Shown: piece by piece, positions 54,101 to 62,802 of the stretch
Position numbering within the stretch: the first letter of the stretch is position 1
Layout: each line of letters opens with the position of its first letter
DNA from: Streptoalloteichus tenebrarius
Lineage (GTDB): Bacteria; Actinomycetota; Actinomycetes; Mycobacteriales; Pseudonocardiaceae
DNA length: 64,000 bases
Assembly (NCBI RefSeq): GCF_024171885.1
Contig: NZ_JAMTCP010000005.1
Coordinates: 213,755 to 277,754, forward strand
Direction of reading: 5' to 3'
Notes under the pieces: generated by a model
Told to the model about the DNA's origin: nothing
Databases searched by the model: none
The model's input: only the letters and a program-made list of their open reading frames with translations
Position numbers and translations under genes: made by a program

Positions 54101-55307
54101 CTCGGGCACGTTGACCTCGATGCGGGTCAGGGGCGTGGAGCTGCTGCGGCGCGGCCCGGCGCTGGACGCGTGGCGCGCGCCGACCAACAACGAACGGCGG
54201 GACGAGGAGCTGGCCTGGCGCGCGGCCGGGCTGGACCGGCTCACCACCACCCCCGGCCCGGTGACCGTCTCCCAGCACGACGGCGAGGCCAGGGTGAGCG
54301 TGCCGAGCACGGTCAGCGGCACGGGCGACTCCTCGTTCCGCCAGCTCATGACGTACACGGTGAACGGCAACGGTGAGATCCGCGTGCGGCACAGGGTGGA
54401 GGCCCAGGGCGCGGCGCGGAACGTGCCCTACCTGCCCCGGATCGGGTTCACCCTCCAGGTGCCGCAGGAGTTCCAGCGGTTCCACTGGCACGGGCGCGGG
54501 CCGGTGGAGAACTACGTGGACAGGAGGGACGGCACGGCCGTCGGCGTGTATTCGTCCACTGTGGACGAGCAGTACGTGCCGTACTCCTGGCCGCAGGACC
54601 ACGGCAACCACACCGACGTCCGCTGGGCGACCCTCACCGACGGGAGCACCGGGGGCCTGCTGGTGGCCGGCGACCTCCAGGTCTCGGTGACGCCCTTCGA
54701 CGAGATCGACCGCGCGGCCTACCCGTTCGCGTTGCGGCGCAACCCGGGGTGGAACACCCTCCACGTCAACCACGCGGTCAGCGGGGTGGGGGAGACCTTC
54801 TACCCCGTCCTGCCGGATTACCAGGTGCGCCCGGGGGAGGAGTACGGCTACTCCGTGCTGCTGCGTCCGCTGTCCGCCGACGAGGTGCGGGCGGGCGGCC
54901 GTCCGGCCGGTCCCGCGATCTGCCGGGCCACGGTGGGAGTGGGCGTCGACCCGGCCGACGTGCCGGCCGGCGGCCGGACCACGGCCCGGGTGACCGTCGC
55001 CAACCCCTGTCCCTCCGCGCTGCGCGACGTGACGGTCGATCTGTGGCCGCCCGACGGATGGCGCGCCGAAACCGACCGGGTCACGCTGGGCGAGCTGGCT
55101 CCTGGTGCCTCGAAGACGGTCGAGACGTCCCTCGTCAGGGATGCGAACGCCCCTGGCGGTCGACGGTGGGTCGACGCGGAGGTCATCGCGACCGGCGCTC
55201 CCGAGGCCAGGGTGCGCTCGGTCGCGCGGGCGGAGGTGCGGGCGACTCCGGTCGCGGCGCGCAGCGAGCCCGTGGTCCCCACCAAGCCGAAGCGGCCGGG
55301 ACGCTGA
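51138..55307 (+). CDS. secreted GH2 beta-galactosidase with inserted LamG domain
   Basis: A 1389-residue exported enzyme. Signal peptide with core ALAVLVATWLGQGVVALA. GH2 sugar-binding domain about 75-245 (WVHVLDGEWRLRMADRPQD), Ig-like domain about 255-380, TIM barrel about 385-610 with acid/base Glu495 in WDTGNEAG and nucleophile Glu560 in IMGEYAHAQGNS. A concanavalin-like LamG domain (about 620-800, ending RIYHRALTADELA) interrupts the chain between barrel and Ig-like domain. The beta-galactosidase small-chain domain (about 1000-1270, FHWHGRGPVENYVDRR) and a C-terminal NEW3-like domain close it. LacZ is about 1020 residues, so the additions are some 370. It probably cleaves a beta-galactosyl polymer. 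Confidence 0.93.
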   Translation: MVRSGRRGILVHRTVTALAVLVATWLGQGVVALAPSAGPPADVYRYLDDPEMVAEGQEPPHAELRPHADASAAARGDRSSPWVHVLDGEWRLRMADRPQDVPPGFASDGHDTSDWRVVTVPHTWQTDGLDHPVFRNSPTEMWPDDPPRTPRDLNPTGAYVRTFDLPEHWSGRRVFLRFEGVTSAYLVWVNGAYVGYDQGGYTPAEFDVTDDLRRGSNTVAVQVHRWSAGSYLEDYDQWRYSGIFRSVWMYATPQTYLHDVTISTDLDAAYRDATLRADVEVVRKGGPTGTYPVRAVLHDPGGNPVSMLTGAVEVGETGGVARLEGRVSDPPKWTDETPNRHALVLELLDPGGATTHVTSQPVGFRKIEIRDRQVLVNGRRVVVRGVNRTETDPATGRHVTEQRDTTDAHLLKRLNVNAVRTAHYPSDPAFYDLADRLGIWVDDEMEVETHNHQACPDDCLADRPEWQKAFLDRFVAMVERDKNHPSVLMWDTGNEAGLGRAHHAMAEWARAHAPGRPLYHQPGVPDGDAPFADVWGPRYPTPSVLEHIASITGKPVIMGEYAHAQGNSLGNFREFWDVVRRHPQVQGGFVWDLVDQDITRPLRTTPDSSGNGILAWLSGMPAHVEGRSGRAVALSGLDDFVEVYRDPRFDEVSQALTLDAWVRPESWYGDFTVISKGDHQYALKMKTDQLLEFFVYNDGWHVIQAPVPADWYGNWHRVSGTFDGNALRLYVDGAEVGSTAWSGTVAGSTWPVNIGRNSELGDENIPTRMSHGAIDQVRIYHRALTADELARDPAQEAVLALDFDEVTERGTYQSYGAGPSGNDGVLHPDRTPQPEATQMAWTHSPIRITDAAAREGRVAVTNERAFTGTDDLVLRWRVEENGGVVARGEQPLQVAPGQRAEVRLSTVNGTVPAGSTGPERWLTVEAALRADTPWARAGHVLTAQQFPVGGDLVAGPPALGAPPPVSVSEEGDRIVVSGPEFRHTFDRASGTLTSMRVRGVELLRRGPALDAWRAPTNNERRDEELAWRAAGLDRLTTTPGPVTVSQHDGEARVSVPSTVSGTGDSSFRQLMTYTVNGNGEIRVRHRVEAQGAARNVPYLPRIGFTLQVPQEFQRFHWHGRGPVENYVDRRDGTAVGVYSSTVDEQYVPYSWPQDHGNHTDVRWATLTDGSTGGLLVAGDLQVSVTPFDEIDRAAYPFALRRNPGWNTLHVNHAVSGVGETFYPVLPDYQVRPGEEYGYSVLLRPLSADEVRAGGRPAGPAICRATVGVGVDPADVPAGGRTTARVTVANPCPSALRDVTVDLWPPDGWRAETDRVTLGELAPGASKTVETSLVRDANAPGGRRWVDAEVIATGAPEARVRSVARAEVRATPVAARSEPVVPTKPKRPGR

Positions 55308-55530
55308 TCCGGCCGCACCCCCCTCTGGGTCCACAATGGACGGACACGTGAGCGGGCGGTCGGGCGGCCGGACGACCGGGTGGGCGGTGGAGCGCGCTCC
55401 AGCACGGCGTTCACCGGATCAACGTCGGGCCGCGACGGCCGATTCCCCAGGACCGACCGGTGGTGGGATTGACGACAGGGATGCGTCACGTGGTTGGAGC
55501 CGGTGAGGGCCGCGTGTCAGAGTCGGGATC

Positions 55531-56220
55531 ATGGAGTCGCTCGGCCTGCTCGACGCGGTGGGGAGATGGGGCTCGGGGCAGCCGCTGGACGGGGTCGCCC
55601 TGTGGGGCCTGCCGGTTCCCTGGCTCGGGCGGGCCGGTGTCTGCCTCCAGGTCCTCGGCGGCCTCGCGATCGTGCTCGACCTGGTCGGCCCCGCGCGGCT
55701 GCGCCAGTGGACGAGGGAGGCCGCGCCCGCCGGCGCGGCCGAGGTGTGGGGCCGGGTCGGCGTCGCGGCGCGCGCCGCGTGGTCGTGGCGGGTGTTGCCC
55801 GGGCGGCACGCGCGTCGCGCGGAGAACCGGTGGCGCGCCGCCCGCCAGCTCCGCGCCGGCGAGATCGGGCCGGGCGGTTACCTGACGGTGGTGGAGCGCG
55901 ACGCCCCGACCCCGGCGGAGGTCGCGCTGGTCCTGCTCGGGGCCGCCGTCCGGCTCTCCGTCGCGGGCGCGGCCCACCTGATGATCGACGGGGTGACGGC
56001 CCGCGTGCTGGTCTGCCTCGTCGTGCTGGCGTGCGGCCCCGTGGGCGGGCTCGTCCTGCTCTGGCACGCGGTCAACGCCGCGTACACGCTGGGCCTGCGC
56101 GCCGCCGCGACCCTGGCCGCGCGGGTGTTGGCGGCCGGCGGCCGTCGGGCGCGGGCCTGGCGCGCCCTCGCCCTGACGTCCCTGGTCCTCGGCCTCGGGC
56201 TCACGGTGCTCGCGCTGTGA
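55531..56220 (+). CDS. hypothetical membrane protein
   Basis: A 229-residue protein with four likely membrane segments: AGVCLQVLGGLAIVLDLVG, VALVLLGAAVRLSVAGAA, RVLVCLVVLACGPVGGLVLL and the C-terminal LALTSLVLGLGLTVLAL. Between the first two lies a basic, Trp/Arg-rich cytoplasmic part (WSWRVLPGRHARRAENRWRA). I recognise no family. It is flanked by the beta-galactosidase and, convergently, by the TAXI/two-component operon. Good third-position GC supports it as a real gene; no clear ribosome-binding site is seen before the ATG. Confidence 0.6.
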   Translation: MESLGLLDAVGRWGSGQPLDGVALWGLPVPWLGRAGVCLQVLGGLAIVLDLVGPARLRQWTREAAPAGAAEVWGRVGVAARAAWSWRVLPGRHARRAENRWRAARQLRAGEIGPGGYLTVVERDAPTPAEVALVLLGAAVRLSVAGAAHLMIDGVTARVLVCLVVLACGPVGGLVLLWHAVNAAYTLGLRAAATLAARVLAAGGRRARAWRALALTSLVLGLGLTVLAL

Positions 56221-56396
56221 GCCCTCGCCGGCTGGCCCTGCTCGCCGGCTGGCCCCGCTCGTGGTCCGGCGCCGCTCGCCGGCTGGCCCCGCTTGTGGTC
56301 CGGCCCCGCTCGTGGGCCGCCCAGCCCAGGGCGCCGCGGCTTCGACCGATCAGCTTCGACCTGTCAGCCCAGGTCGGTCCCCGCGCCGACCCGGCC

Positions 56397-57386
56397 TCAG
56401 CCGTGGACCGCGCGGTACACCTCGGCGGCCCCGGGGTGGAGCGGGACCCCCGAGGTGCCGACCAACGTGCGCACGTCCAGGAACTGCGTGCCCAGCGCCT
56501 CCTTCGGCACCAGCCGCGCCGCCCGCTCCACCAGGACGCGGGTGACGGCCGCCGCCACGTCGTCGGGCAGGTCGGGGGAGCACAGCAACAGGTTGGCCAC
56601 GCCGACCGTGGGGACCTCCCGCACCAGCCGGTACGCCCCGGCGGGCACGGTCACCCGCTCGTACACCAGGCCGTGCCGGGCGCGGAGCGCGGGCAGCGCC
56701 GAGTCCAGCGGCAGCAACCGGATGCCGAGGCGCTCGTCGAGCTGGGTCAACGTGGGCGTGGGCACGCCGCTGGACCACAGCAACGCGTCGACCCGGCCGC
56801 TGGTCAACGCGGTGACCGCGTCGGCGAGCCGGAGCTGCACGACGTTCACCCGGGGCGTCCCGGCCGACGAGTCCCCCGACGACAGCCCGGTGGCGGCCAG
56901 CAGCCGCTGCCCGAACAACGAGGCCCCCGAGCCGGGCGCGCCCAACGACAACGTCCGACCGGCCAGGTCGGCGACGATGCTCGCCGTGCTGTTCGCCGGC
57001 ACCACAACCTGCATGTAGTTCTCGTACACGCGGCCGAGCGCGCGCAGCGGCGTGCGTTGCCCGCCGGGCAACTCGCCGGCGAGGGCCGCCTGCGCCGTGT
57101 CCGCGAGCACCAGGCCGAGCTGCGCCCGGCCGGACCGCAGCAGCTCGACGTTGGCCAGACTGCCCTCGGTCGGCAACGCGGTGGTCCGCAGCCGGGGTTC
57201 CGCGGCGCTGGTCTCGGCGGCCAGCAGCTCGGCGAAGGCCAGGTAGAACCCGCCGGACTCCCCGCCGGCCACGGACAACACCCGTTCGGGGCCGGTGTAG
57301 CCGCCGGTCGAGCACGCGGGGACGCACGCGGCCAGCACGCCCGCCAGGCCCGCGCGCAACACCGACCGCCGACAGGCGCCGCTCAT
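56397..57386 (-). CDS. TAXI-type TRAP solute-binding lipoprotein, orphan
   Basis: A 329-residue periplasmic-binding-type lipoprotein. The N-terminus has a twin-Arg-free signal with lipobox candidates LAAC and VPAC (GVLAACVPACSTGGYTG). The TAXI domain shows VAGGESGGFYLAFAELLAAE, NVELLRSGRAQLGLVLADTA and SLGAPGSGASLFGQRLL. No TRAP membrane subunits are encoded in the window. Its ATG overlaps the sensor-kinase stop by four bases, and GGAGGGGG lies upstream, so it is translated together with the kinase. It is more likely a ligand-sensing partner than a transport subunit. Confidence 0.85.
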   Translation of the reverse strand: MSGACRRSVLRAGLAGVLAACVPACSTGGYTGPERVLSVAGGESGGFYLAFAELLAAETSAAEPRLRTTALPTEGSLANVELLRSGRAQLGLVLADTAQAALAGELPGGQRTPLRALGRVYENYMQVVVPANSTASIVADLAGRTLSLGAPGSGASLFGQRLLAATGLSSGDSSAGTPRVNVVQLRLADAVTALTSGRVDALLWSSGVPTPTLTQLDERLGIRLLPLDSALPALRARHGLVYERVTVPAGAYRLVREVPTVGVANLLLCSPDLPDDVAAAVTRVLVERAARLVPKEALGTQFLDVRTLVGTSGVPLHPGAAEVYRAVHG

Positions 57387-58789
57387 CGCGCCCCCTCCGC
57401 CGTCGGTAGCTCGACCAGGACCTCCAGACCGTGTGGTCGGGCCGCGCGCAGCTCCAGCCGCCCGCCGCGTCCGGAGACCATACGCTCCGCGATCGGCAGC
57501 CCGAGCCCGGTGCCCCGGGTCCCCCGGTGCCGGTCGGCCCGCCAGAAGCGGCGCGTGGCCATGCGCAGCTCGTCCTCGCCCATGCCGGGGCCGTCGTCGA
57601 CGACGGCCAGCCGGACCACGTCCGCCTGACGTCCACAACGGACAGTGACGGTGGAGCCCCGGCCCGCGTACTTGACCGCGTTGTCCAGCAGCACCCCGAG
57701 GACCTGCGCCAGCTCGTCCTCGGCGCAGCGCGCCAGCGCCGGGCCGATCTCCGTCCGCACCGTCACCCCGGCCTGCTCCGCCGCCGGCCGCCACGCCTCC
57801 ACCTGCGCGGCCGCCACCGTCGCCGCGTCGCACACCGCGCGGGCCTCGTCCGCCTCGACGTCCCGCCCCGCCGACAGCCGGCCGGCCCGGTTCTCCACGC
57901 TCGCGAGCGCGAGCATGTCGTCCAGCAGGGACTCCATCCGCTCCAGGTCGGACTGTACCGACCGGTACGCGCGCTGCCCGGCCTCGGGCACCCGCGCGCC
58001 GAGGGCGTCCACCCGCAGGCGCAACGCCGCCATCGGGTTGCGAAGCTGGTGCGAGGCGTCGGCGACGAGCTGGCGCTGCTGGTCGAGGGCGTCGGCCACG
58101 GCGTCGGACATCTGGTTGAACTGGGTGGCGAGCTGGCGCAGCTCCGGAGGGCCGCCCACGGCGACCTGCGCGTTGCCCCGCCCGGACGCCACCGCCCGCA
58201 CCCCGCGCTCCAGCTCCCGCAGCGGGCGCAGCACCCACCGCGTCATGATCAGGGCCAGTGCGACGCAGGCGATCGCGGCCGCCGCGGCACCGAGCGAGAC
58301 CAACGCCCAGCGACGCGCGACGTCCGCCGCCGCGGCGCGCACCGACGCCCGCAACACCACCGCGCCCGACACCCGCGTGCCGGTTCCCGCCGGCCGCGCC
58401 AGCAACACGTCCTCCCGTGACCAGGGGCGGAGTTCGGCCACTGGTTCGGCGGGCTGGTTGCGCAACGCGCCGTCGACCAGCGCGGCGACCGCCGGCTCCG
58501 CCGCGCGCATGCCCCCGGTCTCCACCACCGGGGCGCGGTGGGCGTCGACCACGACGACCGGCTCGCCGTACACCTCGGTGTACCGCTCGACCTCGGCGCG
58601 CAGCGTGGCGCTGTCCCCGGTCGTCGCGGCCTGGTCGGCCAGGACGGCGAACCGGTCGAGGTCGGCGGTGCGGGCGATCACGAGCTGCTGCGTGCGCTCG
58701 GACGCGGTCGAGCTGAGCAGCGGGACGGCGAAGGCCGCCACGGCCAGCACCGCGAACGCCAGCAGGGCCAGCAGCACCCGCCTACGCAC
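57383..58789 (-). CDS. sensor histidine kinase
   Basis: A 468-residue membrane kinase. First helix VLLALLAFAVLAVAAFAVPL, an extracytoplasmic sensor region (about 30-165) with YTEVYGEPVVVVDAHRAPVV, second helix ALVSLGAAAAAIACVALALI, HAMP domain, then the phosphoacceptor VADASHQLRNPMAALRLRVD (H box). N box VLGVLLDNAVKYAGRGS, G1 VVDDGPGMGEDE and G2 GTGLGLPIAERMV are intact. It overlaps the response regulator by eight bases upstream and the TAXI gene by four bases downstream. The extracellular loop may contact the TAXI lipoprotein. Confidence 0.94.
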   Translation of the reverse strand: MRRRVLLALLAFAVLAVAAFAVPLLSSTASERTQQLVIARTADLDRFAVLADQAATTGDSATLRAEVERYTEVYGEPVVVVDAHRAPVVETGGMRAAEPAVAALVDGALRNQPAEPVAELRPWSREDVLLARPAGTGTRVSGAVVLRASVRAAAADVARRWALVSLGAAAAAIACVALALIMTRWVLRPLRELERGVRAVASGRGNAQVAVGGPPELRQLATQFNQMSDAVADALDQQRQLVADASHQLRNPMAALRLRVDALGARVPEAGQRAYRSVQSDLERMESLLDDMLALASVENRAGRLSAGRDVEADEARAVCDAATVAAAQVEAWRPAAEQAGVTVRTEIGPALARCAEDELAQVLGVLLDNAVKYAGRGSTVTVRCGRQADVVRLAVVDDGPGMGEDELRMATRRFWRADRHRGTRGTGLGLPIAERMVSGRGGRLELRAARPHGLEVLVELPTAEGAR

Positions 58790-59465
58790 CGGGGGGCTCC
58801 GGCTCCCCGAGGCGGTAGCCGAACCCGCGGATCGTGGTGAGCAGCCGGGGGCGGCCGAGCTTGTTGCGCAACTGGGCGACGTGCACGTCCAACGAGCGGG
58901 AGACCGCCAGGTAGGCGTCGCCCCACACCTGGTCCATGAGCTGCTGGCGGCTCACCGCCCTGCCGGGGCGCCCGGCGAGCACCGCCAGCACGTCGAACTC
59001 CTTGGGGGTGAGGACGACCTCGTCGCCGGCGACCCGCACCCGCCGCGCGAGCAGGTCGATCTCCACGTCGCCCAGCCGCACCACGGTCTCGCCGCCGCCG
59101 TGCGCCCGGCCGGCGCGGCGGGCCACCGCCTCCATCCTGGCCAGCAGCTCGGCCAGCCGGACCGGTTTGACCAGGTAGTCGTCCGCGCCGAGGCGCAGGC
59201 CCCTGACCACCGAGCGCTCGTCGCCCCTGGCGGTCAGCACGAGCACCGGCACCGTGGCGACGCGGCGGAGCTTGCGCAGGATCTCCAGGCCGTCCTCGTC
59301 GGGCAGGCCCAGGTCGAGCAGCACCAGGTCGGCGTCCCGGTGCCGGGTGAGCGCGTCGGCTCCCCGCCGGACCCTGGTCGGGACGTGGCCGTGCGCGTCG
59401 AGCACCTCGACCAGCGCGTCCGCGACGCCGTCGTCGTCCTCGACCAACAGCACGCGCACGGCCAC
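58782..59465 (-). CDS. OmpR-family response regulator
   Basis: A 227-residue regulator. Receiver domain with VLLVEDDDGVADALVEVLDA, phosphoacceptor in ADLVLLDLGLPDEDG and VLVLTARGDE and DDYLVKPVRLAELLAR. The winged-helix output domain has VVLTPKEFDVLAVLAGRPGR and LRNKLGRPRLLTTIRGFGYR. The GTG at 59465 has GGAAGGG three bases upstream. It sits 12 bp after the MHS transporter and overlaps the kinase, so transporter, regulator, kinase and TAXI lipoprotein form one operon; the transporter gene is a likely target. Confidence 0.95.
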   Translation of the reverse strand: MAVRVLLVEDDDGVADALVEVLDAHGHVPTRVRRGADALTRHRDADLVLLDLGLPDEDGLEILRKLRRVATVPVLVLTARGDERSVVRGLRLGADDYLVKPVRLAELLARMEAVARRAGRAHGGGETVVRLGDVEIDLLARRVRVAGDEVVLTPKEFDVLAVLAGRPGRAVSRQQLMDQVWGDAYLAVSRSLDVHVAQLRNKLGRPRLLTTIRGFGYRLGEPEPPGA

Positions 59466-59477
59466 GTCCCTTCCGAC

Positions 59478-60833
59478 TCAGCTCCTGGCGTCGGCCTCCG
59501 AGGTCTCCCCGGCCCGCTGGGCGTCCTTCTCCAGCGCCGACTCCTTCGACGTCTCCCGCATGCAGAAGTACACGATGAGCGAGACGAGCACGCAGGCGGA
59601 CACGTACAGGTAGAACCAGGACTCGTGGCCGGCGTCCTTCAGCCACAGCGCCACGTACTCGGCGGTGCCGCCGAAGATGGCCACGGTCAGGGCGTAGGGC
59701 AGGCCGACGCCCAGCGCGCGGATGCGGGTGGGGAACAGCTCGGCCTTCACCACGGCGTTGATCGAGGTGTAGCCGGTCACGATCACCAGGCCGCCCAGCA
59801 TGAGCAGGAACGCGACGAGCGGGTCCCGGGTGCCGCTCAGCACGGTGAGCAGCGGGATGGTGAGCACGGTGCCGGCGATGCCGAAGGTCAGCAGCAGCGG
59901 GCGGCGGCCGATGCGGTCGGACAGCGCGCCGGCCAGCGGCTGGAGCACGACGAAGACCAGCAGCGCGAAGAAGTTGATCCAGGAGACGGTCTCCTTGGAG
60001 ATCCCGCTCGTGTTGATCATGAACTTCTGGAGGTAGGTGGTGTAGGTGTAGAAGGCCACCGTGCCGCCGAGGGTCAGGCCGGCGACCAGCGCGACCTCCT
60101 TGGGGTGGCGCAGCAGGGCCGCGAGCGTGCCCCGGTCGCCCGCGGCCTTCTCGCCCTGGGTGGCCTGCTCGTAGCTGGCCGACTCGTCCATCTTCCGGCG
60201 CAGCAGCATGACCACGACGGCACCGAACGCGCCGATGACGAAGGCGATCCGCCAGCCCCACTCGTGCATCTGCTGGCTGGTCAGGACCTGCTGGAGGACG
60301 ATCTGCACCGCCAGGGCCAGGAGCTGGCCGGCGGTGAGCGTCACGTACTGGAAGCTGGAGTAGAAGCCGCGCCGGCCGGGCGAGGCCACCTCCGACAGGT
60401 AGGTCGCCGAGGTCGAGTACTCCCCGCCGACCGACAGGCCCTGGCCGAGCCGGGCCAGGACCAGCAGGATCGGCGCGGCCACGCCGATCGACGCGTACGA
60501 CGGGGTCGCCGCGATCACGAGCGAGCCGACCGCCATCAGGGTGACCGACAGGGTCAGCGCGGCGCGGCGGCCGAACCGGTCCGCGTAGCGGCCGAGCAGC
60601 CAGCCGCCGATCGGGCGCATGAGGAAGCCGACCGCGAACACCGCGGCGGTGTTCAGCAACTGGGCGGTCTCGTCACCCTTCGGGAAGAAGGCGTTGGCGA
60701 AGTAGACGGAGAACGCCGTGTAGGCGTACCAGTCGTACCACTCGATCAAGTTGCCGATGCTGCCCCGGATGACGTTGCCCACCACCCGGCGCTCACCGGA
60801 CCTCGTTGTCCGGCGCCCCAGCTCCACTGACAT
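59478..60833 (-). CDS. MHS-family MFS transporter (carboxylate symporter type)
   Basis: A 451-residue metabolite:H+ symporter of the KgtP/ShiA/ProP group with 12 predicted helices. SIGNLIEWYDWYAYTAFSVY is the diagnostic first helix. RPIGGWLLGRYADRFGRRAA, LARLGQGLSVGGEYSTSATY and RGFYSSFQYV follow. Family substrates are dicarboxylates, alpha-ketoglutarate, shikimate or betaines; TAXI proteins also favour carboxylates, so an organic acid is the most likely substrate. ATG 60833 has GAGGAGGG six bases upstream. First gene of the four-gene operon. Confidence 0.93.
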   Translation of the reverse strand: MSVELGRRTTRSGERRVVGNVIRGSIGNLIEWYDWYAYTAFSVYFANAFFPKGDETAQLLNTAAVFAVGFLMRPIGGWLLGRYADRFGRRAALTLSVTLMAVGSLVIAATPSYASIGVAAPILLVLARLGQGLSVGGEYSTSATYLSEVASPGRRGFYSSFQYVTLTAGQLLALAVQIVLQQVLTSQQMHEWGWRIAFVIGAFGAVVVMLLRRKMDESASYEQATQGEKAAGDRGTLAALLRHPKEVALVAGLTLGGTVAFYTYTTYLQKFMINTSGISKETVSWINFFALLVFVVLQPLAGALSDRIGRRPLLLTFGIAGTVLTIPLLTVLSGTRDPLVAFLLMLGGLVIVTGYTSINAVVKAELFPTRIRALGVGLPYALTVAIFGGTAEYVALWLKDAGHESWFYLYVSACVLVSLIVYFCMRETSKESALEKDAQRAGETSEADARS

Positions 60834-61024
60834 GTAACCCTCCTCGAGACCTGGATCACGTTCGGGATCGCGCCGAGGAGGGGCAAGGGGCGAGGACGAC
60901 TCTTTACATCCGCTTAAGACGGTGCGTGGTCGCCTGCCACGCTCCGTGGTCATCCGATGTCGGAGGGCGGGTCGGCGGGCGTTCCTCACCCTGGTGACGA
61001 GCGCGCGCCGCCGACCCGCCGTGC

Positions 61025-61159
61025 TCAGCCCCTGATCTCGATCGTGGCGCTCGCCACCCGACCGAAGATGTCGTCGACCCACACCTCGGTGCGGATCGTC
61101 TGACCGGCGAGGTAGCCGTAGAAGTTGTCGACCGTCAGGTGGCTCGCTTTCCGGAGCAT
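61025..61159 (-). CDS. 44-residue hypothetical protein
   Basis: ATG 61159 with GGGAGAG four bases upstream opens a 44-codon gene: a first half MLRKASHLTVDNFYGYLAGQ and a second rich in beta-strand residues (EVWVDDIFGRVASATIEIRG). The composition is protein-like and less GC-biased than chance frames. I recognise no family. Divergent from the acyl-carrier-like gene at 61568; a perfect palindrome lies between them. Confidence 0.5.
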   Translation of the reverse strand: MLRKASHLTVDNFYGYLAGQTIRTEVWVDDIFGRVASATIEIRG

Positions 61160-61567
61160 CGTTCTCTCCCGTGGTCGACGTGAACGTGTGCCCGCAGGAC
61201 GCTGGGGAGGCTCGGCGTTGACCGGGAGCTTCTGACAATTGATCGCGATCAACCGGACAATCCCGGTTGTTTCCTGATCTCGCTGGTTCGGCCGCCCCGC
61301 TCGGTTCGTGCCGTGTCCGGCCGAGGCATGGTGGTGGCGGGCGGGGAGGGCAGGCGCCCCGGGCTGGACGCGGGGATCGGAGCCGTCGGCGGTGTGGTCG
61401 GGTTCGGGAGCCGGGCGAAGGGGCAAACCTGGGGCCAGTGGACGTCGGGGTCCGGCCGACCCCGACGACCGGGCTGATCACGGCGTCGGCGGCGGGGCGG
61501 GACCGGTCGGGACCCCGCCGCCACGCCGTGGACCCGAACCCGACGAGACGATCTGGGAGGAGACCGC
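61160..61567. other. divergent spacer with palindromes
   Basis: No gene is visible. It holds a perfect 14-bp palindrome TTGATCGCGATCAA (61239-61252) and an inverted repeat GTCGGGGT-N7-ACCCCGAC (61444-61466). Both lie between the 44-residue gene and the acyl-carrier-like gene, where promoters for both must be. Confidence 0.55.
61239..61252. promoter_or_regulatory. 14-bp perfect palindrome TTGATCGCGATCAA
   Basis: Perfect dyad, 80 bp upstream of the 44-residue gene on the minus strand, with TTGACC at 61218-61223 nearby. It is a candidate operator. Confidence 0.45.
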
Positions 61568-61831
61568 ATGAGCGCGTTGGACCTGCGGCTGCGCCAGTTG
61601 ATCATCGAGACGTGGCGGCTCGACGGCGTCCGGCCGGACGACATCAGCGAGGAGACCCACTTCGAGGACGACCTCGGCGCGGACCACGACCAGATGCGGA
61701 AGCTGTTCCGGCAGGTCGACGTCCAGCTCCTGTGCCGCGTCCCCGAGGAGGACCGCCCCCGGCTGACCACCTACGGCCGACTGCGCGACTACATCAAGAA
61801 CAACACGGGCTCGGGCGGGCAGATGCCCTGA
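61568..61831 (+). CDS. acyl-carrier-protein-like protein without phosphopantetheine serine
   Basis: An 87-residue acidic, helical protein. LRQLIIETWRLDGVRPDDIS, THFEDDLGADHDQMRKLF, VQLLCRVPEEDRPRLTTYGR and LRDYIKNN follow the four-helix ACP layout and spacing. At the modification site ACPs have GADSL; here it reads GADHD, so there is no serine for the 4'-phosphopantetheine arm. It cannot be a normal carrier. ATG 61568 has GGGAGGAG seven bases upstream. It lies 222 bp before fabG/fabI, a fatty-acid context. Function unknown; a structural or regulatory role in FAS-II is inference. Confidence 0.7.
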   Translation: MSALDLRLRQLIIETWRLDGVRPDDISEETHFEDDLGADHDQMRKLFRQVDVQLLCRVPEEDRPRLTTYGRLRDYIKNNTGSGGQMP

Positions 61832-62758
<927 letters not shown>

Positions 62759-62802
62759 CCCCCTCCCTCCCCTCATATCCGTCCCAATCGGAGGATTCAC
62801 TC

